Shown: in pieces, positions 13,337 to 22,242 of the stretch
How the letters are laid out: every line of letters begins with the position of its first letter
How positions within the stretch are numbered: the stretch's first letter is position 1
Assembly: GCF_965219595.1 (NCBI RefSeq)
Contig: NZ_OZ244781.1
Location: 496,001-560,000 of the forward strand
From: Poriferisodalis sp022821985
GTDB taxonomy: Bacteria > Actinomycetota > Acidimicrobiia > Acidimicrobiales > Poriferisodalaceae
Reading direction: 5' to 3'
DNA length: 64,000 nucleotides
Notes under the pieces: generated by a model
What the model saw: only the letters and a program-made list of their open reading frames with translations
The model's database searches: none
Told to the model about the DNA's origin: nothing
Program-made: the position numbers and the translations under genes

Positions 13337-16300
13337 ATGTCGCTCGACGACCAACGTCATGATGCCGTGCGCACGGCGGCAGAGGGGTGGCGGCACGAAC
13401 TCTTGGACACGAGCGGGCGCAACCGACTGCGCAACTATCGAGACCTGAAGACGGGCACGCTCGATCTCACGCCAGGCGGGCAAGAAGGATTGAGTGCTTC
13501 TGCATTGGACCGGCTGTTGGCCGGTCGCAAGGCGCGCCTCAGTGAATTCTTCACGGCGGCGGCCGACGCTGCGACGCCATTGGATGATGCCCGACGGCGC
13601 ATGATCGCTATCCACAAGACGGCGCTGACCAATCTGGAAGAGAAGGGCATCGGCACCTGCTTCGCGGGAATCGGCCTCGCGACGTGGAATGTCGATCAGG
13701 GCACGGAACCAAATGCGCCGGTGATCCTCGTGCCACTGCACACGGCACCGACGGGAGCCGCAACGCGCGACTACGAAGTCTCCGTAGCCGGCGACGCGCA
13801 CCTGAACCCGGTGCTCGCACACATCTTGCGAAGCGAGCACAGCATCGACACCGACGACACAGAAGCTGACCTTGCCGAAGATCCTCCCGCTTCGCTCGAA
13901 GCCTTCGATGAACTGTTCGACCAGCTGGCCGGTGCGTGGAGCGAACTCCCGGGATTCGCAATCACGCCACGGGTCGTGTGCGGCAACTTCTCGTATTCGA
14001 CGATGCCGCTCGTTCACGACCTCGAACAGAACACCGAAGCGCTCGCACAGAACGATCTCGTGGCGGCAATTGCAGGAGTCGCACACGCTCGTGCTGCGCT
14101 CAGCGCTCAGGTGTGCGACCCGAGTCCCAGCCAGCCTGATGCCGATCCTCTCGAATCGGAGTTCCTGATCCTCGACGCCGACTCCAGTCAGCATCGGGCC
14201 ATCAATCAGGTGCTCGGCGGCGAGTCACTGGTCATCCAAGGACCACCCGGAACCGGCAAGTCGCAGACCATCTCCAACCTCATCGCAGCGCTCGCTGCCC
14301 GCGGCAAACGAGTGCTCTTCGTCGCCGAGAAGCGAGCCGCCATCGAGGCTGTCACCAAGCGGCTGAATCAGGCCGCACTGGGCGACTTGATTATGGACTT
14401 GCACGGCGGTGTCACGTCTCGCCGCGACTTCGCATCCAACTTGGCAGCATCGCTCGACAACGTCAGCAGAATCCCTGCTCAGGACTATGCCGACTTGCAT
14501 GGCCAGTTGGCGACCCGAAGGGGCGAGTTGCTCGCGATGTCGGCGGCGCTCCACGAAGCCCGCGAGCCGTGGGGCCTCAGCGTGCGGGAGATCTATGAAC
14601 GGCTGCTAACGCATGACCCGCCAGCCCGCTCAGAGCAGCGCCTGAAGGGCGACGCCGCTCGGCGAATCGATCGCGACGACTGGCGCACTCTCGAGAGTCG
14701 AATAACCGAGTGGGTCGAACTCGGCGGCCCCTTGTTCCCCAAACAGCACTCGCGCTGGCACAACAGCACGGTCACATCGCCGTCCGAAGCCCAGGCAGCG
14801 CTCGAGACGCTGCGGAGCGCCGCACACACTCTGCTCCCCACTGCCGACCGCGAGATCCGCTCGTGTCTCGAGAGCGTCGGGATAGCCGTGTCGGGAGAAC
14901 CATCCGATCGGGCCAGCGTCATGAGTCTCTTCGGCGAGATTCGGTCGCTGCTCGAACGGTGCAGCCCCGACGTGTATCTCCTTGATCTGGTTGCGCTGAA
15001 AGCCCAATTCGCACGGGCCCGCGGATCGTGGAAGCTCACCCAGGCGTTCTCGCGCAAGCTGCGGCAGTGCCGCAGGACTGTCGAGGACACGTTGCTCGAC
15101 GGCGACAGCAAGCGCCTGGGGGCAGACGAGGCAGCCGAGATTGTGGAACAGGCACTGCGTCATCAGTCGACGTGGTCCGAGCTCGGCGCCGATGGCCTGC
15201 CCCGACCACCCGTTGACCTCGATGCTGCGCTCGCAGCAGCAGCCGAAGCCCTGTCGGCGCTGGTCCAGCTCGCGGAGACCGGGTTGATCGACCAGGCCTC
15301 TGCCGAGTCTCGGTCGTGGGCAGAGCTGTCGGCCGACATCAGCGAGCTCGCCACAGACGCGCACGCTGCCCAGCGTCTGCCTCGGCTGCGTGAACTGGAA
15401 TCAGACCTGCACGCATTCGGCGTCACAGACGTTCTCGCCTCGCTTGACGATGAGTGTTCCCCGAGCAAGGCCGCGGAGGCGGTCGAGCGCGCTTGGCTGA
15501 GCCAAGTCCTCGAGGAGATCCAGTTCGCCGACCCTCGAATCTCGAACTTCGACAGCGACCGCGCAACTCGCTTGCTGAGCGAATTCGCCGAGTTCGATCG
15601 GGATCACCTCGCTGCCAATCCGATGCGCCTCCGGCGCGAGGTCGCACAGAATGTCGTCGCTGCAATGGACGCACACCCGAGCGAGGCTGACATCCTTCGC
15701 AAGGAAGCTGCGAAGCGGCGCCGTCATCGCAGCATCCGCCGTCTGCTTGCTGACGCGCCGCATGTACTGACCGCGCTGCGCCCATGCTGGACGATGTCAC
15801 CGGTGCTCGTCGCCGAGATGATCCCGATGCAATCGAGTCTCTTCGACGTGGTCATCTTCGACGAGGCGTCGCAGATCCCGCCGGCTGAGGCCATCAGCAG
15901 CCTCGCGCGTGCCCGTCAAGCCGTCATCGCCGGCGACAGCCGTCAGCTGCCGCCCACGACGTTCTTCGGACGAGAGTCCTACGAACATGAAGGCGTCGAA
16001 GATGACACCGATTTCTCGACGGGGGACGTGGAGTCTCTGCTCGATCTCGCGGATGTCTTCCTTCGCGACGCCATGCTGACGTGGCACTACCGCAGCCGCG
16101 ACGACCGCCTCATCGCCTTCTCGAACAAGCACATCTACAGCGGCTCGCTGACCACGTTCCCCGGCACAGCCGCAACGCCGCCAGTGACGCACCATGAGGT
16201 CGAGTTCCGAGCGCTTGCCGCTGCGAACGGCACGCGTTCCAATCCCGACGAAGCCCGCTATGTGGCAGAGCGCGTGCTGGAACACGCACGCACCTCGCCG

Positions 16301-17080
16301 CACGAGACGCTCGGCGTGATCGCGTTCGGTCAAGCCCACGCCGACGCCATACAAGGCGAACTCAGCCGGCTCATGCGAAACCTCGAAGATCAGTCCTTGG
16401 ATGCCTTCTTCTCCGAAGCCAATGAGGAGCGCTTCTTCGTGAAGAACATCGAACGGGTTCAGGGCGACGAACGGGATGCCATCGTGCTGAGCGTCGGCTA
16501 CCACAAGGACGCCAACGGGCGGCTGCAGTACCGGTTCGGTCCTTTGAATCAGGAAGGCGGCGAGCGGCGTCTCAACGTCGCCGTGACTAGGGCCCGCTCA
16601 CGTCTGGCACTCGTCTCTTCGTTCAGTCATCGCGACATGGCACCGGATCGTTCGTCGGCGCGGGGTGTAGAGCTCTTGCGTCAGTATCTGGAGTACGCCG
16701 ACTCCCGATGCGAGGTGCTCGGATCGGCCGCACATGATGTACCGCTCAACCCTTTCGAACTCTCGGTACAGCGCGGCCTGCAACGTCGCGGCATTCCCGC
16801 CGCGCCGCAATTCGCAGTCGCCGGCTACCGGGTCGACTTCGCATGCGCCCATCCCGACAAGCCGGGCCTGATGGTGCTCCTTCTTGAGGCCGACGGTGCC
16901 AGCTACCACTCCGGCGCGACCGCCAGGGATCGAGACCGCATCCGCCAGCAGGTGCTTGAAGACAAGGGCTGGAGCGTTCACCGCATCTGGTCGACCTCAT
17001 GGTTCAACGACTCCGAAGCCGAACTCGACAAGGCAGAAGAAGCTTGGCGCGAGGCGGTTTCTGCTGCGGACGCTCCGTGA
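13337..17080 (+). CDS. DUF4011-type SF1 helicase with C-terminal Vsr/DUF559-like nuclease domain
   Basis: About 1,247 residues to the first stop. The N-terminal segment WRHELLDTSGRNRLRNYRDL is the DUF4011 signature. Helicase motif I is GPPGTGKS (residues 302-309), motif II is VVIFDEASQIPP (Asp842, Glu843), GDSRQLPPTTFF follows, and motif VI is NVAVTRARSRL near 1080. Residues about 1140-1240 form a Vsr/DUF559-like endonuclease: YRVDFACAH, LLLEADGASYH, ARDRDRIRQQVLEDKGW and HRIWSTSWF. Such Upf1-like helicase-nuclease fusions are found in defence islands. The ATG at 13337 is chosen because the DUF4011 signature starts just after it; the frame is open from 13199. The in-frame TGA at 17078-17080 probably truncates it; see the next entry. 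Confidence 0.85.
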   Translation: MSLDDQRHDAVRTAAEGWRHELLDTSGRNRLRNYRDLKTGTLDLTPGGQEGLSASALDRLLAGRKARLSEFFTAAADAATPLDDARRRMIAIHKTALTNLEEKGIGTCFAGIGLATWNVDQGTEPNAPVILVPLHTAPTGAATRDYEVSVAGDAHLNPVLAHILRSEHSIDTDDTEADLAEDPPASLEAFDELFDQLAGAWSELPGFAITPRVVCGNFSYSTMPLVHDLEQNTEALAQNDLVAAIAGVAHARAALSAQVCDPSPSQPDADPLESEFLILDADSSQHRAINQVLGGESLVIQGPPGTGKSQTISNLIAALAARGKRVLFVAEKRAAIEAVTKRLNQAALGDLIMDLHGGVTSRRDFASNLAASLDNVSRIPAQDYADLHGQLATRRGELLAMSAALHEAREPWGLSVREIYERLLTHDPPARSEQRLKGDAARRIDRDDWRTLESRITEWVELGGPLFPKQHSRWHNSTVTSPSEAQAALETLRSAAHTLLPTADREIRSCLESVGIAVSGEPSDRASVMSLFGEIRSLLERCSPDVYLLDLVALKAQFARARGSWKLTQAFSRKLRQCRRTVEDTLLDGDSKRLGADEAAEIVEQALRHQSTWSELGADGLPRPPVDLDAALAAAAEALSALVQLAETGLIDQASAESRSWAELSADISELATDAHAAQRLPRLRELESDLHAFGVTDVLASLDDECSPSKAAEAVERAWLSQVLEEIQFADPRISNFDSDRATRLLSEFAEFDRDHLAANPMRLRREVAQNVVAAMDAHPSEADILRKEAAKRRRHRSIRRLLADAPHVLTALRPCWTMSPVLVAEMIPMQSSLFDVVIFDEASQIPPAEAISSLARARQAVIAGDSRQLPPTTFFGRESYEHEGVEDDTDFSTGDVESLLDLADVFLRDAMLTWHYRSRDDRLIAFSNKHIYSGSLTTFPGTAATPPVTHHEVEFRALAAANGTRSNPDEARYVAERVLEHARTSPHETLGVIAFGQAHADAIQGELSRLMRNLEDQSLDAFFSEANEERFFVKNIERVQGDERDAIVLSVGYHKDANGRLQYRFGPLNQEGGERRLNVAVTRARSRLALVSSFSHRDMAPDRSSARGVELLRQYLEYADSRCEVLGSAAHDVPLNPFELSVQRGLQRRGIPAAPQFAVAGYRVDFACAHPDKPGLMVLLLEADGASYHSGATARDRDRIRQQVLEDKGWSVHRIWSTSWFNDSEAELDKAEEAWREAVSAADAP

Positions 17081-17377
17081 AAGCCACAGCGATCGGCGAG
17101 TTCGTCGGCAGTACGGCCTGTCACCTCGCCCGCATCTCGCGGTGCCAGGCCGAACGTCCCCCGTGTCGGCTCACCGGGCAGGCGGAACATCGGCGACTAC
17201 ACGCACGTCGAACTGGCGGCCCTTGCCCGTTGGATCAAGCGGGACACGCTGCTTCGTACCCAAGCCGATCTGATCTCGGAACTTGCCGCCGAGTTGGGTT
17301 TCAAGCGACTCGGCAGGCGAATAGTCGAGGCCCTCACGGCAGCGGCCAAGGCCGTCGGAGAGTCGCTGACGGACTAA
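17081..17377 (+). pseudogene. C-terminal tail domain of the helicase, separated by an in-frame TGA
   Basis: The frame of the helicase gene stays open for 98 codons after its TGA, ending at TAA 17375-17377. After a Ser/Pro/Arg-rich linker it reads GDYTHVELAALARWIKRDTL, then LRTQADLISELAAELGFKR and LGRRIVEALTAA. I recognise this as the small helical tail (WI-x-D-x-L-L-R-T ... E-L-G-F-x-R-x-G-x-R-I) that ends many actinobacterial DUF4011-type helicases. The tail therefore belongs to the same protein and the TGA is a nonsense mutation, a sequencing error, or a read-through codon. No own start or ribosome-binding site is visible. Confidence 0.7.
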
Positions 17378-17406
17378 CCGGAACTGCATCGGGCGCATGC
17401 TGGCAG

Positions 17407-17422
17407 ACCTGTCGATACAGGT
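17407..17422. other. Short perfect hairpin ACCTGT-N4-ACAGGT in the gap before the Ldh2 gene
   Basis: In the noncoding stretch 17378-17474 the only clear structure is this 6-bp perfect inverted repeat with a 4-nt loop. There is no T tract, so it is not a convincing terminator. It lies 53 nt before the start of the dehydrogenase gene and could be an operator. Confidence 0.35.
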
Positions 17423-17474
17423 TGCGCGGCGCTGCACGGGGCAGGTCACTTCAGATTGAGCAAAGGATGCCGAC

Positions 17475-18605
17475 ATGAGCGAGCAAAGCGGACGCGGCGG
17501 GACGCTGCCTCGGGGAATTCCCGACGACCGGCCCGCAGACGGCGACGACAGCGCGCCGGTGTCGTTTCGCCTGGACGAGCTTCGGCCATGGGGCATTGCG
17601 GCGTACGTAGCGGCCGGCATGGCTGCCGACGACGCGGCGACTGTCGTCGACAACCAGCTCTGGTCGGACCGGCGCGGTGTCGACACGCACGGCTTCCAGC
17701 GGGTGAGCTGGTATGTCAACTGGTTCCGCGACGGCACCACCGATCCGACTGCACAGTGCGAGATCGTCACCCGCACGCCGTCAGTGCTGGTCGCCGACGG
17801 TCATCACGGGCTCGGGCAGCTGGTGATCACCCGGTTCATGGAGCAGCTCATTGAGGCCGCCCGCGAGAGCGGTCTGGTGGTTGGCGTGATCCGCAATTCC
17901 AACGACTGGGGCTGCGGCGCGAACTACCCGTACCAGGCCGCAGAAGCCGGCTTTGTCTGCTACGGCACCACCACGTCGGTGCCGAACCTGGCACCGTTCG
18001 GCAGCCGCCGGAAGCTGTTCGGCAACAACCCGATCGTGTGGACGTTCCCCCGCCGCGCCCAGCCGCCGATCGTGCTCGACATGGCCATCACGCCCGTCGC
18101 GCTCGGCAAGGTGCTGCGGGCCCGCTCCGAGGGCTCGGAGATCCCGGTGGAATGGGGATTCCTGGACCGCGACGGCAACCCCACAGTCGATCCCGACGTG
18201 GCGATGCGCGGCATCGTGCCGGCGATCGGCGGCTACAAGGGCATCGGCATGATCACGGCCTCGAACATCGCCGCGGGGATTCTGGGCGGCTCGGCCCACA
18301 CCGGCGATGTGGCCGTGGGTCGGCGGGGGCAGTTCTTCCTGCTGATGGATCCGGGCGTGTTCCGCGACCGTGAGGGTTACTACGACGACATCGAGGACAT
18401 GGTCGCCCAGATCCGCGCGGCCGGCGAAGAGGACGTGCTGCCGGGCCAGACCGTGTACCTGCCGGGCGAGCTCGAACAACTTGAGATGGACCGGCGGACT
18501 GCGGCTGGCACTGTCAGCTACCCCGCGTCGGTCGTCAGATCGCTTGGCCGTGTCGGCGACGAGCTGGGCGTGCCGTTCGAATGCGAGGCGGTGACGTCGA
18601 GATGA
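17475..18605 (+). CDS. Ldh2/malate-lactate dehydrogenase family oxidoreductase
   Basis: A 376-residue NAD(P)-dependent 2-hydroxyacid/ureidoglycolate/malate dehydrogenase of the Ldh_2 family, which has its own fold unrelated to ordinary lactate dehydrogenases. Family landmarks are LWSDRRGVDTHGFQRV (catalytic His in D-T-H-G), VADGHHGLGQLV, VGVIRNSNDWGCGANY (the N-S-x-H-x-G position, here with Asp-Trp), FGNNPIVWTFP, VLDMAITPVALGK and a glycine-rich GGYKGIGM. About 25 N-terminal residues precede the domain. AAAGGA lies about 10 nt before the ATG. The stop overlaps the next start as ATGA, so it is co-translated with the flavoprotein. The substrate cannot be told from sequence. Confidence 0.87.
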   Translation: MSEQSGRGGTLPRGIPDDRPADGDDSAPVSFRLDELRPWGIAAYVAAGMAADDAATVVDNQLWSDRRGVDTHGFQRVSWYVNWFRDGTTDPTAQCEIVTRTPSVLVADGHHGLGQLVITRFMEQLIEAARESGLVVGVIRNSNDWGCGANYPYQAAEAGFVCYGTTTSVPNLAPFGSRRKLFGNNPIVWTFPRRAQPPIVLDMAITPVALGKVLRARSEGSEIPVEWGFLDRDGNPTVDPDVAMRGIVPAIGGYKGIGMITASNIAAGILGGSAHTGDVAVGRRGQFFLLMDPGVFRDREGYYDDIEDMVAQIRAAGEEDVLPGQTVYLPGELEQLEMDRRTAAGTVSYPASVVRSLGRVGDELGVPFECEAVTSR

Positions 18606-19777
18606 GCGACAAGATGCTGGCGCTGGCGGCAGAGTGGATTCCGACGCTGCGGGAGCGCAGCGTCGAGATCGACTCGTTGCGGCAGCTGCCGCAGGATCTG
18701 GCCGAGGCGCTGGCGGCCGACGGCTTCTACCGGACGCTGGTGCCGCCCGAGCTGGGCGGGTTGGGGCTTCCACCGGCGGTGGTCGCTGAGATCGGCGAAG
18801 TGCTGGCCAGGGGCAACGCCTCGGCAGCGTGGTGCACGTTCATCGGCGCAACCTCGCAAATCATGTTCGCCGCGCTCGAGCCGGCCCAGCTCGCAGAGTT
18901 GCTGGAGAACCCCGATGTCATCACGGCCGGCGTTTTCGCACACTCGGGGACAGCCACGGCTGCACCCGGGCCTGACGGCGCCGACGGGTACATGGTGAGC
19001 GGGCGCTGGGCATGGGCCTCGGGTTCGCACAACGCGGCGTGGATCTCCGCAGGCGTGCAGATCATCGATGGCAATGCAGCTGATCGCGGTGGCGACGGCC
19101 CCCAGCCGGCGCTCGGCCGGGCGTTCTTCCGGCCCGACGACATCGAGCTGCACGACGACTGGTACACCAGCGGGCTGCGCGGTTCGGGTTCGAGCACGTT
19201 CGAGGCTCACAATGTCTGGCTGCCTGCATCGCGCATCGCATACGAGCGCTCGATCCTGAAGTCGTCGTACGCCGCCGAGCCGCTGTACCGCATGCCGCTG
19301 TTCGGCCTGCTGGCGCTGCCCATCGGCGCGATCGCGCTGGGGATGGCCCGGGCGAGCGTGGACGAAGTGATTGACGTCGCCAGGTCGAAGGTGCCCCAAG
19401 GGTCGCGTCGCACCCTGGGTGAGCGGCCCGCACTGCACTCCGCAGTAGCGGTGGCAGACACTGAGGTGCGGGCGGCTCGGACGCTGCTGTACACGTGCAT
19501 CGATGCCGCGTGGGAGCGCGCGCAGCACGGCTTGTCCGATTTGGAACTGCGCCGTGACCTGCGCACAGCAACCACCCATGCAATGCAGACCAGCCTGCGA
19601 GTGATCAGCTCGATGAACTCGGCCGTCGGCGGCACGGCGGTGTTCGAAGCATCGCCATTGCAGCGTCACCTGCGCGACGCCCAGACGGCCTCGGCTCACT
19701 TCATGGTCGCGATGCCGGTGATGGAATTGGCCGGCCGCACCTTCTTCGACCCCGACGCCGACACCTCCGGCCTGTAG
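18602..19777 (+). CDS. Acyl-CoA dehydrogenase-fold flavoprotein (HpaH/HsaA-like group)
   Basis: A 391-residue acyl-CoA dehydrogenase superfamily protein. It has the N-terminal helical domain (LPQDLAEALAADGFYRTLVP, then PPELGGLGLPPAVV), the beta domain (VSGRWAWASGSHNAAWISAG; LRGSGSSTFEAHNVWLP) and a C-terminal helical domain (LRTATTHAMQTSLRVISSMN, VFEASPLQRHLRDAQTASAH). The S-G-x-W-x-(W/Y)-x-S-G-x-x-x-A pattern and the R-D-x-x-T-A-x-x-H ending are typical of the HsaA/HpaH/DszC-like flavin monooxygenase branch rather than of beta-oxidation enzymes. The usual catalytic Glu is not evident. ATG overlaps the preceding stop by 4 nt. A role with the Ldh2 enzyme in a catabolic route is inference. Confidence 0.85.
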   Translation: MSDKMLALAAEWIPTLRERSVEIDSLRQLPQDLAEALAADGFYRTLVPPELGGLGLPPAVVAEIGEVLARGNASAAWCTFIGATSQIMFAALEPAQLAELLENPDVITAGVFAHSGTATAAPGPDGADGYMVSGRWAWASGSHNAAWISAGVQIIDGNAADRGGDGPQPALGRAFFRPDDIELHDDWYTSGLRGSGSSTFEAHNVWLPASRIAYERSILKSSYAAEPLYRMPLFGLLALPIGAIALGMARASVDEVIDVARSKVPQGSRRTLGERPALHSAVAVADTEVRAARTLLYTCIDAAWERAQHGLSDLELRRDLRTATTHAMQTSLRVISSMNSAVGGTAVFEASPLQRHLRDAQTASAHFMVAMPVMELAGRTFFDPDADTSGL

Positions 19778-19795
19778 AACGTCGGCCAGCAGCGC

Positions 19796-21469
19796 TCAGT
19801 CGTCGCGGCGGCGCTGGTGCGCGGGAAGCGGGAACGTGATGGGAATGAGCGCGGTTTGGTCGATGTCGATCAGCGACGGTCCCACCGGGCCTGATTCGCC
19901 GCTGGCACGGGCAACCGCATCGCCGAACGCGGCTTCGAACTCGGCGACGCTGCGCACGCGCCGGGCCGGCACGCTCATGGCCTCAGCCACAGCGACGAAG
20001 TCGATGCCGCCGATCTCGGTGCCGTGGTGCTCGTCCCACAGGGCGTCCTGGATGATGCGCAGCACGCCGTAGCCGCCGTCGTTGAACACGCACACGATGA
20101 CGGGCAGGCCGTGCTCGGCGAGCGTCGAGATCTCCCCCACCGACAGCATCAGCCCGCCGTCGCCCTGGATCACGACGGTCGGCTGGCCGGTGGCGAGCGC
20201 CGCACCCACGGCCATCGGCACGCCGGGGCCGATGGCGGCATTGGCGGCCCGAATCGACGTGCGCGGCGCCACGATCGGCAGCAGCCGGTTGCCCCACATG
20301 TAGCCGGGCACAGTGGTGTCACGGACGATGCGGGCCTCATCGGGAAGCATCCGGCGGATCGCGTCGCAGATCGCCGCGTGGTCCGTCCCGATCTCGTCGC
20401 GCATCGCCTCCATGTCGGACGAGCGATGCTTGCGGGCCCGCTCGACGTAGCCGTCGTCGATGGCGGGCGCGCCGTCGCCCAGCCGTTCGAGCAGTCCGGC
20501 CAGGCTGAGCTTCGCGTCGCCCACAACGGCCAGCGACGCCGGGTAGTTCAGGCCGATCACGCCGGGGTCGGCGTCGAGGTGGATCAGCTCGTCGGGCAAG
20601 CGCAGCGCCCAGACCCGGGTGGCGTAGTTCTGGAACCGGGTGCCCACGGCCAGCAGCAGATCGGCTTCAGCGAAGACGTCGGCCATCTGGGGACGGTCCG
20701 AGCGGAAGCCCAGCGACAGCGGGTGCAGTTCGCTCAGTGCGCTGCGGCCCTCGATGGTGGTGACCACCGGCGCACCGAGCCGCTCGGCCAGCGCAGTGAG
20801 CTCAGCCGAGGCGTCGGCGCTGATGACGCCACCGCCCGCCCAGATGAGAGGCCGCTGCGCCGCAGCCAATCGCTCGGCCGCATCGTCGAGCAGCGCAGCG
20901 TCAGGCCGCAGACGTGACACCTCGGGAGATCCCGAGATCGGCCCATCGCCGACCTTGGCGTACTGGAAGTCGATCGGGATCTCCACGGCGCCCGGCTGCG
21001 GGCGACCGGTGCGGATGTCGTCGGCCACGCGGGCGATGTCGGCAGAGATCTCGCTGGGATGCCGCACGGAGGCCACGCTGCGACACACCGAGCGCAGCAT
21101 GTCGACCTGCTGATCGTTCTCGTGCAGGAAACCTTTCCCCTTGCCGTAGAACCGTGATTCGGTCTGGCCCGTCACCATCAGCACGGCCGAGCTGGTGAAC
21201 GACGCCTCGTAGAGGCCGGGCACAGCGTTGGCGGCGCCGGGGCCGGTGGAGGTGAGCAGCACGCCCATCTCGCCGGTAGCGCGGTAGTAGGCATCCGCAG
21301 CGTGTGCAGCCGCCTGCTCGTGGCGGACCTTGACGACCTCGATGTCGTCGCGCACCGACAGCGCCTCATACATCGGCAGGTTGTGGACGCTGACGATCCC
21401 GAACACGTGCCGCACGCCCAGGCGCGCCAGCGTGGCCGCGACGGCCTCGCCCCCGGTCATTTCACTCAT
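19796..21469 (-). CDS. Thiamine diphosphate-dependent enzyme, acetolactate synthase-like
   Basis: A 557-residue member of the TPP enzyme family (acetolactate synthase, benzoylformate decarboxylase and relatives). The catalytic Glu is in VRHEQAAAHAADAY (Glu51) and the TPP/Mg motif is GDGGLMLSVGEISTLAEHGL followed by FNDGGYG. The three-domain layout (pyrimidine-binding, central Rossmann-like with PLIWAGGGVISADA, PP-binding) is complete. The usual FAD-binding hallmarks of true acetolactate synthase are not obvious, and no regulatory subunit is nearby, so another 2-keto acid decarboxylase or ligase is likely. The ATG at 21469 has GAGGTGA about 10 nt upstream; the GTG at 21478 abuts that site and is rejected. 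It converges with the flavoprotein gene, 18 nt apart. Confidence 0.87.
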   Translation of the reverse strand: MSEMTGGEAVAATLARLGVRHVFGIVSVHNLPMYEALSVRDDIEVVKVRHEQAAAHAADAYYRATGEMGVLLTSTGPGAANAVPGLYEASFTSSAVLMVTGQTESRFYGKGKGFLHENDQQVDMLRSVCRSVASVRHPSEISADIARVADDIRTGRPQPGAVEIPIDFQYAKVGDGPISGSPEVSRLRPDAALLDDAAERLAAAQRPLIWAGGGVISADASAELTALAERLGAPVVTTIEGRSALSELHPLSLGFRSDRPQMADVFAEADLLLAVGTRFQNYATRVWALRLPDELIHLDADPGVIGLNYPASLAVVGDAKLSLAGLLERLGDGAPAIDDGYVERARKHRSSDMEAMRDEIGTDHAAICDAIRRMLPDEARIVRDTTVPGYMWGNRLLPIVAPRTSIRAANAAIGPGVPMAVGAALATGQPTVVIQGDGGLMLSVGEISTLAEHGLPVIVCVFNDGGYGVLRIIQDALWDEHHGTEIGGIDFVAVAEAMSVPARRVRSVAEFEAAFGDAVARASGESGPVGPSLIDIDQTALIPITFPLPAHQRRRDD

Positions 21470-21591
21470 GGCAGTCACTCACCTCGGGCCTCGCTCATCG
21501 CCCGCACGGTAGCCCTGCGGTGGCGCCGGCCGCCCGACATGCAGGAGGACCCGAGTTCGGCGCCGCCGCGGTCCGCCGCCCAACTGACGGA

Positions 21592-22176
21592 TCAGGCGTC
21601 GAGGCTGAACGGCGGGTACTGATCGGTCAGCAGGTGCAGGTACGCGTTCATGCGCAGGTTCACGCCGAACCACGAGGCGACCCACCCGCGCATGCCGACG
21701 GGCCAGCGGCCGGTGAACAGCACTGCGAAGAAGCCGAGCACGACCAGCACCGCGGTGATGAGACCGGTGATCACGGTGAACACCAGGGCCGGAATCACCA
21801 GGATCAACCGGAATGCAACCGTGAGCCGGTTGCGTTCGGTGAGCTGAGGCTCGATGTCGACAGCGACCGGAGTGCCTCCGGGCTCGGGTGCAGACATGTC
21901 GAACTCGAACGGCGGGTAGCGCTCGTGCAGAAAGTCGAAGTAGGCGTACAGCCGGATGCTGTAGCGCAGGTACATCGACTGGAAGTCCGCCAAGCCTTTG
22001 GGCATCTTGCCGGTGAACACGATGGCGATCCAGCCGAACAGGTTCAGCAGCCACGCGATGTGCTGCAGGATCTCGAAGATGATCAGGTGCGGGATCAGCA
22101 GCAGCCAGTGCACCAAGGGTCGCCAGTTGGCGATCCGCTCCGGTGACTCGACGGTGACGGAAGCCGGGTAAGCCAT
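21592..22176 (-). CDS. DUF4389-domain membrane protein (second of tandem pair)
   Basis: A 194-residue protein built as two similar halves. Each half has a charged strand, one or two transmembrane segments (WLLLIPHLIIFEILQHIAWL; VFTVITGLITAVLVVLGFFA), an IVFTGKMPKG or VLFTGRWPVG turn, and a closing RYPPFEF or QYPPFSL. This matches DUF4389, a membrane domain of unknown function common in actinobacteria. The start MAYPASVTVESPERIANWRP is nearly the same as in the upstream paralogue (MDYPASVTVEPSERVANWRP), so the pair arose by duplication. ATG at 22176. Confidence 0.85.
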   Translation of the reverse strand: MAYPASVTVESPERIANWRPLVHWLLLIPHLIIFEILQHIAWLLNLFGWIAIVFTGKMPKGLADFQSMYLRYSIRLYAYFDFLHERYPPFEFDMSAPEPGGTPVAVDIEPQLTERNRLTVAFRLILVIPALVFTVITGLITAVLVVLGFFAVLFTGRWPVGMRGWVASWFGVNLRMNAYLHLLTDQYPPFSLDA

Positions 22177-22204
22177 GCCGCCGAACCTACTTGGAAGCCC
22201 GGAA

Positions 22205-22225
22205 CGCTCGATGCATGGTCGAGCG
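22205..22225. other. Hairpin CGCTCGA-N7-TCGAGCG between the DUF4389 genes
   Basis: A perfect 7-bp inverted repeat with a 7-nt loop in the 66-nt gap between the two paralogues. No T run follows on the minus strand, so a role as terminator, mRNA processing site or protein site is open. Confidence 0.4.
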
Positions 22226-22242
22226 GCGGGCGAGAACGGGTT

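Noticed and set aside
17078..17080. Selenocysteine or other recoding at the helicase TGA
   Set aside because: The TGA lies in a linker after the nuclease domain, not at a catalytic position, and no stem-loop of the SECIS type is evident just downstream. Nonsense mutation, error or simple read-through is more likely.
22205..22225. Intrinsic terminator between the DUF4389 genes
   Set aside because: The hairpin has no T run on either strand, so it is listed only as a hairpin.
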